The notes beneath the pieces were generated by a model, which worked only from the letters and a program-made list of their open reading frames with translations, had not been told where the DNA came from and did not search any database. From positions 3,865,816 through 3,929,815 of the forward strand of contig OY294052.1 in the NCBI GenBank assembly GCA_958510825.1: a stretch of 64,000 nt of DNA. Direction: 5' to 3'. Shown piece by piece: positions 1 to 9,693 of this stretch. This DNA is from Brachypterus glaber (Eukaryota; Arthropoda; Insecta; Coleoptera; Kateretidae). How positions within the stretch are numbered: the stretch's first letter is position 1; every line of letters begins with the position of its first letter. The position numbers and the translations under genes were made by a program.

Positions 1-484
1 TATAAAATATTGTGAATTTTTTTGTCTTTGATTGACGGTCGTTAAAGCTAATAAAAGAAGAGAAAGTTATATTAAAAAATGCTTATACTTAATGTTATTT
101 TGTATGGTATTGAAAAAGGTACTTTTTTGGTTTATTCTTCATACACTCACACTAAATTAGCATATTCTACATATTGTACAAACGTAAATTATATTGAACA
201 CAAGGAAAACGTCAAATTTTTAGGTTACAATTACAACTTAAGGTCTATCCAGAGGCTCGCATAACAACCATTACAAGATATATGACGACACATCAATTCA
301 ATCCTGGCATCGCATTCCTATGCTTGTTATGCGAGTCTTTGGATAGGCCCTTTCCAGGAAAACAGTACCGACATCTTTTAAATTTTTGATACACTAAGAT
401 TTATGCATAATTATGCTATTTATGCGCTCTGTGGCGCAAAACGGGCCGCGTCCCTTACCATCTTGCATAACTGGACGGAGTATA
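1..484 (+). repeat. Interspersed repeat family R1, copy a
   Basis: About 485 bp that reappear almost unchanged in the opposite orientation at 26386-26882. Inside is an imperfect hairpin around 240-350: 'ctatccagaggctcgcataac' on the left mirrors 'gttatgcgagtctttggatag' on the right. The edge next to unique DNA reads 'ggacggagtata'. The other end runs off the window, so class and target-site duplication cannot be judged. The 61-codon frame at 79-264 lies wholly in the repeat and is not regarded as a gene. Confidence 0.75.
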
Positions 485-1231
485 GTAGGTAATTATTTTT
501 AAGTAGGTATTTAGTGTTAGCATGCTAGCAAATAAGTGCCACCAACAATGGTTTAACTTTAAACTTAGATTAAATTGGCAGTCGACCAATCAGAACGCAG
601 CATTTTTAACTTTAACTCAGTTTAGTCGAGATAATCTCAGTTTAAGATTGGGGCAAGTTGCCCTAAGTCAAATATTATTGCTGATGTTAATATTTGATTA
701 TATGGAAATAAAAATCAGCAAAAACTATAGTCTATAGTATAGACAAATATTTTTTTATTTATAAATTAAAGATAAATATCAGGATATTGGAGCATGTGTC
801 CCCTTTACCTGCCCTGTATTTAAATAACTTGCTTTTTATACCATTAACATTTTATTTCGTAAATGGAAATAAGCATAAATTCTGTGTCACCTAACCTGAA
901 TAATTTATGCTGGGTTTAGGCTTTTGTATGTGACTTAGTACTGCTTTAAATTATCTAAATAATTCATTATTGTCGGTGAGTTTAAATCTGGTTTTAGCAT
1001 TTTAAGCCTCCAATGTTTTCTCTGTACCCATACTTGCAATTAGAGAAAATTGTTGATGACCAGCTTTGCTTTTGAGGAGATTTATTCATTAAGCTTTGGG
1101 CGTGGGTGAATTATTTATTTAAAAATAGAGAACACAACATTTGATAAAACAGCCAAAATAAAAATGTTTAACACGTTTTTGATTAAAATCAAATGTCAGT
1201 TAAACTTTTAATTTATACACACACTGAGAAT
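485..1231. other. AT-rich stretch, nothing recognised
   Basis: AT-rich DNA without a recognisable gene or a repeat matched elsewhere in the window. The short frame at 522-737 has no family resemblance. Confidence 0.5.
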
Positions 1232-1409
1232 CTACCGTAGTAGATACTAAACGTTTTTGCTTATTTGGAACCCCAGGCAACATTTGTTTTTAAATACAAG
1301 TTATTACAATAACAGAACAACATTATATTTTACTGTAACAACTTGTATTTAATAACAAATGTTGTCTGGGGTTCCAAATAAGCAAAAACGTTTAATATCT
1401 ACTACAGTA
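1232..1409. mobile_element. Foldback MITE family F1, copy 1
   Basis: Nearly the whole element is one inverted repeat. The left arm begins 'ctaccgtagtagatac' and continues through 'ggaaccccaggcaaca'; the right arm mirrors it and ends 'tatctactacagta'. The arms are about 80 bp with a small AT-rich loop and there is no coding capacity. A second copy is at 7857-8043. Superfamily cannot be assigned from the ends alone. Confidence 0.75.
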
Positions 1410-1679
1410 AGGAATTCTTAGTGCACTAAAATATTGAGTGTAAAACTTTAAACTCGCTTTACACTCAAACTGTTACATATTTATCACACTCACAAGGGTT
1501 CAAATATAATGATGTTAAAAAAAGTGGTAAACTTACCAAACATTTAAAAAGTTTCATGGTAAAATTTTCAGAAAAGATTATTAAAAATAATCGCACCGAT
1601 GCTGTATAGCGTTCCGCGCTCGCGGTACCGTCATACTCGCCTACCGGCTCGTATGACAAACTCGCGCGGAATATTGTGT

Positions 1680-2520
1680 ATTCCATACGTGTTGTAGACT
1701 ATACTTTTTCTTCGTCTGCAAATATGAAACACTGTGCGGACAAGGTTAAAAACAATGTTTTTTGTTACTCGACATTGTAAATGCAACAAAACTCATATTT
1801 TTAAATAAAGCAATTAATGTTATTTGATAATTTTATCGAATCAGTACTTAAAAAAGATTTTTATTTAATTTTAGCACAATTTGGGAGGCATAGCGTAGTG
1901 GCTAGCGCGTATGCATAGCAAGTCTACTATCGTGAGTTCGATTCTCACTGGCGCCGATTTGCCTTTTTCAGTTAATTAATAATTGAAATTTGTCGAAGGC
2001 GATAAGTGAAACGGACACTCCCTAGAAACTGGTTCGAAAGTCAGTATAAGCCGGTGGTTCCCTCTACTACTAGCCCACACAAGTCCTGGACTTAGGGGAT
2101 GCTTAATTAAGTAGAATAGTACGAGGTTAAACAAACAAACAAACAAACAAACATATTTACAAATTATAATGCAAAAATTGAAGGTTATGTCAGATTGTTG
2201 TGACAGATATCAGGTTTAAATATTTAATAATAGATGAAGGAATTTTATTTTTGGAACTAAATTGATAAAAAACTGCAAAAATATTAAGAAAAAACTTTAA
2301 ATTGTATTAAATTATTCAATATTTCATGGTAAAATATATATATATTTTTGCTAATTTTGCTACAGTTTTCTTTACTTTTATAAACAAGAGATGGCACTAC
2401 ATGTGCTCATTCTAACACTTGATACGGAATATTCATACCATATCTAGAGCTAGAATGGATTCATTCTGTGTTTGAAAAGTGTGTGTATTTGCTTACATTC
2501 TAAAACAGTCGTAGAAAAAA
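1680..2520 (+). mobile_element. Interspersed element family R2, copy 1, interrupted by a SINE
   Basis: Member of the commonest repeat in the window (others at 9894-9996, 10707-11301, 36328-36866, 41476-41620, 47648-48285, 53312-53624, 61834-62470). It starts 'ttccatacgtgttgtagac' after a GC-rich palindrome built on CCGCGCTCGCGG, and ends 'acagtcgtagaaaaa'. The two ends share the inverted word TTTTTCTWCGACTGC, suggesting a non-autonomous DNA element with ~15-bp TIRs. The ends vary between copies, so the class is uncertain. A SINE at 1883-2152 splits this copy after 'ttttagcaca'. Confidence 0.7.
1883..2152 (+). mobile_element. tRNA-derived SINE, copy 1
   Basis: A tRNA-like head (about 1883-1966) starts 'gggaggcatagcgtagtgg', giving a pol III A-box-like segment, and has a B box 'gagttcgattctc'. 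A conserved body follows ('gcctttttcagttaattaat' ... 'tagtacgaggtt') and a (caaa)n tail closes it. The body is shared with minus-strand copies at 58340-58617 and 63050-63309, but the heads differ. It is inserted in an R2 element, so it is younger than that R2 copy. Confidence 0.85.
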
Positions 2521-3420
2521 ATATTTTTTTTTTGAATTATTCCCATGGAATTCGTATCAATCATTCAATTTATTAAATTGTTTGGAGTCTATCTAAAGCA
2601 ATACGATATTTTATTTTATTTTGGCAATAAATTTGACATATACGACCAATAAACTGTACCACAAAATTTTTATTCTATTACTTTTATTAAAAAGAAGAAG
2701 CAAATAGATATAACCCAATATTACCATAAATTATGACTCTTTGCATATAATTTATACATATATCTACTTGAGGATAATTTAAGGTATTTTTACGGGGGGG
2801 GGGGGGTACAGGAAGTGTTTAAAGAGGACGATGATTTAAAAATTACTTCAATTAACCTAACTTCCCTCATGTAAATATACAGAAAAATACATGGAATTAC
2901 TCGGTAAAAATTACTTGTAATTTATAATAATTGTAATTTATACCTATTTAAAAAAAGTGTTCAATGTATGCGCCTTCGCCAATTTTGGAAATGTTTTTTT
3001 ATCTTTTTTTCCTCCTCACGCTGCCCTTCTAAAAATTTTCTGCTTTCAGACTTTTTTCATCAGCAGCTCCAGAAATAAACACCGACAGACACTTCATTGA
3101 TTTTATTATAAAAATAAAATAACGACAATTTTAGTTTTTTTTTGCGTAAGCGGAAATAAATCCAGGAAAAATTATGGGGGCATATGTTTATAATATGAAA
3201 TAATTAAAAAAAGTAATATTATTTAAAGTATCTGTAATAAATTTTCTAGTTTGTCAGCAAAGGTGCAAGAAAACAATGTAATTTTTCCTAGATTACCAAT
3301 CCGTGCACAGAAAGGTTTCACTAGAGGCACTTAAGCTTTACTGGGGGGCACCAGTTCCCCCCCAATTAATACATTATATATCCTGTACCTACTTAGATGT
3401 TGTATTTTTAAAAAGTTGTA
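2521..3420. other. AT-rich intergenic stretch with a poly-G run
   Basis: No gene recognised. There is a G homopolymer at about 2794-2807. Around 2960-3130 the sequence 'gcgccttcgccaattttgg' resembles 50020-50180, so part of it is an old diverged repeat. Confidence 0.4.
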
Positions 3421-3845
3421 CACGGAAAAAAAAAATTATAGCTAGGAACGCTATAACACACATACCAAGCAAATTATAATCGCTTATTATATAAATACAA
3501 TGCTTTCTCTTACAATTATGGCAGTCAGTGTAAAAATTTATATGAAATACTTTAATTGTTTAGTGAATAATAAAATATAACAAATAGTATGGCATTTATA
3601 GCTTAAATAGATTTAATTATTGTCCGTGCTAATAATTTTTATAATATAATAAAATTTCTGTAAATTTATAATAGTGCCTGTAATAAATATAATCGTGTCT
3701 GTAATATATATAATCGTTTCCAATTTATTTTTAACATTATTAGTTATTGTGTCCCTTATAATCTATAGCTTAAATCACTATAATTTGCCACTGTTACCAA
3801 ATATCTTATAATGTATAGCGCAGAGCCCACTAATTTCTTTCCGTG
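3421..3845. mobile_element. 425-bp MITE family M1, copy 1
   Basis: A 425-bp non-coding unit with short terminal inverted repeats CACGGAAA / TTTCCGTG and a TA on each side ('gtaCACGG ... CCGTGtac'). It is nearly identical to 5613-6037. Small size, TIRs and a TA target fit a Tc1/mariner-type MITE. Having two almost identical copies 2.2 kb apart suggests recent activity. Confidence 0.8.
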
Positions 3846-4084
3846 TACTTGCGTGATAGAGAATAGTTTGTCTAGCTAGCCTAAAATTCTATCCACTTGA
3901 AACTTGACATGTAAACATAACTATAATATGTTTACATATTATTTACTGTTCTATGGAAATATATTATAAATGTAAGACTATCACAGACTATTAATTTGCT
4001 TTTTTAGATTTTAAGCTTTCACGGCCATTAAGATATAAAGAACTTTCACTTTCGGGTTTAGACCGTGTTAATGGATTTTCACTT

Positions 4085-4125
4085 TCCGACGTTTCGTCTC
4101 TTACTACTAGAGACATCTTCAGGGA
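4085..4125 (-). ncRNA. Hammerhead-ribozyme motif in the left PLE terminal arm
   Basis: On the minus strand: TCC, core CTGAAGA, stem II GTCTCT/AGAGAC (6 bp, 8-nt loop), GAAA, then ACGTC with a GTC cleavage triplet, then GGA closing a 3-bp stem I. Stem III is only AC/GU without a loop, the minimal form reported for PLE hammerheads, which are thought to act as dimers. One extra U follows CTGAAGA before stem II. Confidence 0.7.
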
Positions 4126-4165
4126 TTAATCTGAAACTAAGTTTCGAATCAACTTGTGTCACTAT

Positions 4166-4867
4166 TTATGACGAGTTGTGGTTATTCACCCGTGACGAGC
4201 TTTTTCCTATCAAAGACTTCCATATTGCAGGTAAGTGGTAACCAGTGTCCCGATTGATATTGTTAGGATGCTTGATGATTTCTATCGATTCCCGTATCTT
4301 CCTTGGCATTTTTCTGTTTTCTGTTAATATTTGTTTTGTTTCAGACAAATTGATTTTATGACCTGTTTCATGTACATGTTCGGCTACTGCCGATAAGGAA
4401 ATTTGTTTCTTTCTTATATTGCGCTCATGCTCTTGAAGTCTTGTAGAAATTTTTCTCTTAGTTTCACCTATGTAAACCGTACCACAGGAGCAGGGTATTT
4501 TATATACGCCTTCTGAACTCAGGGGTATTTTGTCTTTTGTTGAAGTCAAACATTGACCTAATTTTTGGTTGGACCGAAATATAGGCTTAATATTTGAATT
4601 CTTCAAAAGTTTACCTATTTTATCCGTGATACCGCTTACATAGGGAAGTATAACTTGTGTCTGTCTGTCATTGTCACTATTGTCCTGTTGTTTGGGTCTG
4701 GGATTTCTGTATTTGTATATGGTCTTATTAATGTCTTTTTTGGTATAACCGTTCATGGTCAAGGCTTTGGTTAGTTTAAGGAGTTCTGTGTCTAGGGAAT
4801 TCTTGTCTGAAATCATGAAAGCCCTATGAACGGGCGAATAACCACAACTCGTCATAAATAGTGACAC
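4166..4867 (-). CDS. Penelope-like element polyprotein, C-terminal part with GIY-YIG endonuclease
   Basis: An open frame of 233 codons. Residues ~1-60 look like the end of a PLE reverse transcriptase (a short 'MNGY' motif within a leucine-rich stretch). Residues ~120-175 form a GIY-YIG nuclease: GVYKIPC, then the CSCG cysteines, then VYIGET, a downstream EH and an H-x(3)-GH pair. In PLEs this domain nicks DNA to prime reverse transcription. Most of the reverse transcriptase is absent, so it is a truncated copy and not autonomous. The frame starts inside the right terminal arm and stops inside the left arm, so its first and last residues come from the terminal repeats; the real protein did not begin here. 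It is uninterrupted by stops, suggesting a fairly young insertion. Confidence 0.85.
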   Translation of the reverse strand: MSLFMTSCGYSPVHRAFMISDKNSLDTELLKLTKALTMNGYTKKDINKTIYKYRNPRPKQQDNSDNDRQTQVILPYVSGITDKIGKLLKNSNIKPIFRSNQKLGQCLTSTKDKIPLSSEGVYKIPCSCGTVYIGETKRKISTRLQEHERNIRKKQISLSAVAEHVHETGHKINLSETKQILTENRKMPRKIRESIEIIKHPNNINRDTGYHLPAIWKSLIGKSSSRVNNHNSS

Positions 4868-4897
4868 AAGTTGATTCGAAACTTAGTTTCAGATTAA

Positions 4898-4938
4898 TCC
4901 CTGAAGATGTCTCTAGTAGTAAGAGACGAAACGTCGGA
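4898..4938 (+). ncRNA. Hammerhead-ribozyme motif in the right PLE terminal arm
   Basis: Same motif as 4085-4125 on the opposite strand: stem I TCC/GGA, core CTGAAGA at 4901-4907, stem II 4909-4914 with 4922-4927, GAAA at 4928-4931, cleavage triplet GTC at 4933-4935. The two motifs are mirror images because the terminal arms are inverted. Confidence 0.7.
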
Positions 4939-4990
4939 AAGTGAAAATCCATTAACACGGTCTAAACCCGAAAGTGAAAGTTCTTTATAT

Positions 4991-5612
4991 TAATTTGCTT
5001 TTTAGTTTTAGCTATAATAAAACATTTATACGATTTTAAAAAAATAGGATAAAAGGAAGAAACAAGAAGATAAAAACAATAAAGTTTTGGATATGGATGG
5101 TGACCTACTGTATTTTGACTTCCCAAGTAACACGCTTAGATTTTACAGCCTAAATTGGCTGTATTTAGGTTTTTTATTAAGCTTTTTTCAACACTTTACA
5201 TCTACTAGAAAAACCGCTTAACGCTAGCATTATTGCCTAGCGGCGTTAGTTGAAGCCACCGCTAGATAGTGACTTTTTTATTTTGGAAAAATGATGTTCC
5301 ATCTGGCGGTAAAATCATAATTTATGAAACTCCTGTAAACAACAACTTCTTGTCTTCACAATAATATCTTATTCGTACTTAAATTATTTGTCAAACAATT
5401 TATAAAAGTCCATTTGTTATCAGAATAAAAAATATATTGTTATTTTATCTAACAAAAATATTTCTAGAACAGAGTAAAGTTTATGACAATATTATACTAT
5501 TAAATTCCCTAAATTTTTATAAAAACATTTAGATATTTTTATTGTTTTATGTTGGCAACAAGAAAATACAGAATATAGCTGGTCTATCTTTAGGACGTTT
5601 CTAAAAGCGATA
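4991..5612. other. AT-rich stretch, nothing recognised
   Basis: Single-copy-looking AT-rich sequence between the PLE and the second M1 MITE; no gene seen. Confidence 0.4.
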
Positions 5613-6037
5613 CACGGAAAAAAAAAATTATAGCTAGGAGCGCTATAACACACATCCCAAGCAAATTATAATCGCTTATTATATAAATACAAGGCTTTCT
5701 CTTACAATTATGGCAGTCAGTGTAAAAATTTATATGAAATACTTTAATTGTTTAGTGAATAATAAAATATAACAAATAGTATGGCATTTATAGCTTAAAT
5801 AGATTTAATTATTGTCCGTGCTAATAATTTTTATAATATAATAAAAATTCTGTAAATTTATAATAGTGCCTGTAATAAATATAATCGTGTCTGTAATATA
5901 TATAATCGTTTCCAATTTATTTTTAACATTATTAGTTATTGTGTCCCTTATAATCTATAGCTTAAATCACTATAATTTGCCACTGTTACCAAATATCTTA
6001 TAATGTATAGCGCAGAGCCCACTAATTTCTTTCCGTG
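5613..6037. mobile_element. 425-bp MITE family M1, copy 2
   Basis: Almost identical to 3421-3845, in the same orientation and with the same CACGGAAA / TTTCCGTG ends and TA flanks ('gataCACGG ... CCGTGtatt'). The different flanking DNA shows an independent insertion rather than a local duplication. Confidence 0.8.
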
Positions 6038-7856
6038 TATTCCAGCTTCTGTGAAACCCGCACAGCAACTATGTACTGACTCTCCTAAATTGGCCAAATA
6101 CTATCGCTACAACCCCTGCATATCTCGTTTGTAGAAAGCTGTTACAGCCAAGCTGGCTTTAATTTGACAACGATGACGTAGTGAGAGAGACTTTATAGCT
6201 ACTTGTGCTACTTGGGTTTTGAAGTGGCTTGCAGGGCATTTGCCAGGTTGCCCGGCGATGAAGTTCGACGCTGGTAAACAGTCGATCGACATTTTATATA
6301 TTAAATTTCATTTTAAGTTTGTGGAAAACCCGATCGCACGTTTGGGTAATCTATGAAAGGGATGCAACTCGGAGCCGTATGTCATTTCACTTCATGACAT
6401 ATTCAGAACAAGAAAACCTATATCAGACCGCCGATATCCACGTAGAGAAATTTATATAGGCCTTCACTGCCCTTCAGGGACCGGTCTCCCATTTAAAAAT
6501 GATACTTTTAGCAGCAAAAAAGGATACAACTATGACAATTTAGACGATATGATGCAAAATAGACTGGCTGAATTATTATTTTTATTATAATAATATATAG
6601 TTATGGAAAGTTATGCTAGTCTAATCAAAAATTAATTAATAACATTTTTATCGCACGATCGTATTTCCCTAAAACCATATAATAGTGGTTAGCTTTCTAT
6701 ATCCCCGACATATTCAGTTTGAGAAATTCTACGGTACCCGACAACCCTTCCAGTTTGGTCGATACGGCGAGCAAGCATCGATATTCTGTGATAGCAAGCA
6801 ATCGCGGCAGCCGCGACCCGACAAGCCATACACTGCTTATCAGTAAAATTAGACTCTCTCTTGTTTACTACTACAGAATACTTGGCTTTCTAATTGGCAA
6901 CTCCGATTTGATTGTCGCCTATACCTAATCTTAAACAAAACAAACCTCTGTCTTATCACATAAAAGAACACTATGACTAAAACTTACGGGATTTTAAAAG
7001 AAGAAATGATGATTAAGCAGGTTATGGATTTTTTCTGGGTATACATACCAAATTTCAAGTTTCTAGCTATTCTAGAAGTGTATTTAATTTTTTGCTAATT
7101 GGAAGGTTAGGGTTAAGTTTCGGATTTTTCCTGTTCATGCCAAATTTCAAGTTGTGAAAGTGGTTAAACAAAAACATACATAAACGGGTGATATCTTTTA
7201 TGGGATTAAACAAGATTAAGGAAAAGAGATTTTTAAGTTAAGGATATAAAAAAAGAAGGAGCACTTGCTTTATATTTTTCTTTTGCAGTCTTCTATTACA
7301 ATAGGCCCTATAATAGGGCCCTGTTGATATATGGTGTGTGCAGGTGCTAGAATGGGTTGGTTTTTGTGCTTCACAATAATTAATTAATCTATACAATATT
7401 AAACTGACTATAGACGGCAATATTTGAAAACAAAATATAACAACGTTTTTTTTCTCTTTTATATTATGTATAAAGCTAACAAAAGCAGCTTACATAAAAA
7501 TTAAAGCAACGTCGCCAGCCTAATCTGAACTTTTTAACACTGGGGACTGAAAATGGAATATTTTCTACCGATCTTTTCAGAATACGTGAAATATTATTAT
7601 AGATTATTAATGTTCTGACACGTACACATTCAAGATCCGATCATATTTTACAATTTTATTTCACGAACGATTCGTGATAGTTTGACACGGATCAAACATC
7701 GAAATATTTTCTGTTAATATTAAATTTCGGGCAGCACGATTTTTAAATTATTAAATTTGAATTCATATTATTAAAATTACCATGACACATAATTTATTTA
7801 TTTATTTTTATCTCTTCTTTTTAAGTTTTAATAATTATAATTTGAACCAGCTTCGT
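6038..7856. other. Intergenic DNA with two less AT-rich patches
   Basis: No gene recognised. About 6040-6480 and 6715-6935 are richer in GC than their surroundings and not matched elsewhere in the window. Short frames there (6107-6292 minus, 6719-6928 plus) have no recognisable family or splice context. Confidence 0.4.
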
Positions 7857-8043
7857 TACCGTAGTAAATACTGATCGTTTTTGCCTATTTGAAACCCAAG
7901 GCAACATTTCTTATCAATAACAAGTTGTTACGTTAAAAAATAACTTTGTTCTGTTATGTTTTACAGTAACAACTTGTAATTAATAACAAATGATGCCTGG
8001 GATTCCAAAAAATAGGCAAAAACGTTTAGTATCTTCTACGATA
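7857..8043. mobile_element. Foldback MITE family F1, copy 2
   Basis: Diverged copy of 1232-1409: left end 'taccgtagtaaatac', right end 'agtatcttctacgata', arms of roughly 75-80 bp mirrored across the centre. It ends just before the ribozyme array. Confidence 0.7.
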
Positions 8044-8160
8044 AAGAACTTTCACAAATTCTGCACAAACGTTATTAATCATTAAGGACAGAAATTTTGA
8101 ATTTTAAACAAAATTATGAAAATATTAATTTATTATTCCATCAATCTATTTTCTAATCAT

Positions 8161-8235
8161 CGTACAGAGTGATATTGGTAGACTGACCGTTTCGGGCTGC
8201 TGGCCCTCTTCAGTACCAAGAGTCAACTCTACACG
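8161..8235 (-). ncRNA. Hammerhead ribozyme, array unit 1
   Basis: Minus strand, 5' to 3': distal stem I CGTGTAGAG, internal loop, proximal stem I TTGGTA, core CTGAAGA, stem II GGGC-loop-GCCC, GAAAC, 5-nt loop III, GTC, then TACCAA, internal loop and CTCTGTACG. The distal stem differs from the other units (CGTGTAGAG versus CGTGCAGAG) but still pairs through a G-U wobble, which suggests structural constraint. Confidence 0.8.
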
Positions 8236-8741
8236 CTGATTAAGAAAACGTTTTTAGACTTTATTCGCGAAAGGAATATAGTCATTAGATTGATGTAGAC
8301 TTGTGCGCCATCTATTGCTAGATGTAGACAACTACTCATACCTCTCCTAGTCTGGAGACTTTAAATAGTATCAAGTTGAAGACTTGTGTGTCTCAAGCAC
8401 ATAGTACCACTAACGTGTGGTTAGACGTAGAATTAGTAAGGACAGAAATTTTTAATTTTTAACAAAATTATAAAAAGTATTAATTTATTATTCCATCAAT
8501 CTATTTTCTAATGATCGTACAGAGTGATTTTGGTAGACTGGCAGTTTCAAGCTGCTAAAGAGGGCCAAAATCATATATTCTTATCCATGAAGCAAAAAAA
8601 AATGTAAATTTGCAGGTCTTTGTAATTAATAAGTCTTTTTAACTGGAATTATTATGTGATTAATAAGGACAGAAATTTTTAATTTTAAACAAAATTATAA
8701 AAATATTAATTTATTATTCCATCAATCTATTTTCTAATCAT

Positions 8742-8816
8742 CGTACAGAGTGATATTGGTAGACTGACAGTTTCGGGCTGCTGGCCCTCTTCAGTACCAA
8801 GAGTCAACTCTGCACG
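8742..8816 (-). ncRNA. Hammerhead ribozyme, array unit 3
   Basis: Same fold as 8161-8235, 75 nt. Distal stem I is CGTGCAGAG with CTCTGTACG (9 pairs, one G-U), an internal loop of 7 and 5 nt, proximal stem I TTGGTA/TACCAA (6 pairs), CTGAAGA at 8794-8788, stem II GGGC/GCCC with loop CAGCA, GAAAC, loop TGTCA, then GTC. All invariant core positions of the hammerhead family are present. A stem I internal loop facing loop II is typical of natural fast-cleaving forms. Confidence 0.85.
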
Positions 8817-9096
8817 CTGATTAAGAAAACGTTTTTAGACTTTATTCGCAAAAGGAATATAGTCATTAGATTCATGTAGACTTGTGCGCCATCTATTGCT
8901 AGATGTAGACAACTACTCATACCTCTCCTAGTCTGGAGACTTTAAATAGTATCAAGTTGAAGACTTGTGTGTCTCAAGCACATAGTACCACTAACGTGTG
9001 GTTAGACGTAGAATTAGTAAGGACAGAAATTTTTAATTTTAAACAAAATTATAAAAAGTATTAATTTATTATTCCATCAATCTATTTTCTAATCAT

Positions 9097-9171
9097 CGTA
9101 CAGAGTGATATTGGTAGACTGACAGTTTCGGGCTGCTGGCCCTCTTCAGTACCAAGAGTCAACTCTGCACG
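9097..9171 (-). ncRNA. Hammerhead ribozyme, array unit 4
   Basis: Over the ribozyme it appears identical to 8742-8816: both stem I segments, CTGAAGA, GGGC/GCCC, GAAAC and GTC are all intact. Confidence 0.85.
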
Positions 9172-9693
9172 CTGATTAAGAAAACGTTTTTAGACTTTAT
9201 TCGCAAAAGGAATATAGTCATTAGATTCATGTAGACTTGTGCGCCATCTATTGCTAGATGTAGACAACTACTCATACCTCTCCTAGTCTGGAGACTTTAA
9301 ATAGTATCAAGTTGAAGACTTGTGTGTCTCAAGCACATAGTACCACTAACGTGTGGTTAGACGTAGAATTAGTAAGGACAGAAATTTTTAATTTTTAACA
9401 AAATTATAAAATTATTAATTTATTATTCCATCAATCTATTTTCTAATGATCGTACAGAGTGATTTGGTAGACTGGCAGTTTCAAGCTGCTAAAGAGGGCC
9501 AAAATCATATATTCTTATCCATGAAGCAAAAAAAAATGTAAATTTGCAGGTCTTTGTAATTAATAAGTCTTTTTAACTGGAATTATTATGTGATTAATAA
9601 GGACAGAAATTTTTAATTTTAAACAAAATTATAAAAATATTAATTTATTATTCCATCAATCTATTTTCTAATCATCGTACAGAGTGATATTGG

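Larger units (their letters stand above)
4006..4990 (-). mobile_element. Penelope-like element (PLE), 5'-truncated, with inverted terminal copies
   Basis: The frame at 4166-4867 (minus) is bracketed by inverted copies of a ~160-bp terminal sequence: 4033-4196 mirrors about 4828-4990. Terminal repeats in inverted orientation are a known Penelope arrangement. The element's 3' side (left) carries an extra ~27-nt tail (4006-4032) missing on the right, as PLE tails do. A 13-bp sequence 'taatttgcttttt' is present at about 3992 and again at 4991, a probable target-site duplication. Each terminal arm contains a hammerhead-like motif (4085-4125, 4898-4938). Confidence 0.85.
8084..9693 (-). repeat. Tandem array of hammerhead-bearing units (retrozyme-like)
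   Basis: Six unit starts ('aaggacagaaat') lie at 8084, 8438, 8665, 9019, 9374 and 9599, giving spacings of 354, 227, 354, 355 and 225 bp before the array runs into the N gap. Long units carry a complete type I hammerhead ribozyme on the minus strand (8161-8235, 8742-8816, 9097-9171). The short units keep the cleavage side but have lost CTGAAGA and stem II (about 8521-8575 and 9455-9510). Small non-coding tandem units with one hammerhead each match the published description of retrozymes, non-autonomous retroelements that make circular RNAs. No protein frame is present. Confidence 0.8.

Noticed and set aside
1465..1686. 73-codon minus frame
   Set aside because: Lies partly in the R2 terminus and has no family resemblance.
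1883..1966. tRNA gene on the basis of A and B boxes
   Set aside because: The same 3' body follows three different tRNA-like heads and ends in an AAAC tail, so these are SINEs; the cloverleaf is imperfect.
8084..9693. CRISPR-like or simple satellite array
   Set aside because: Units are 225-355 bp without short spacers and carry a precise hammerhead fold, in a eukaryotic genome.
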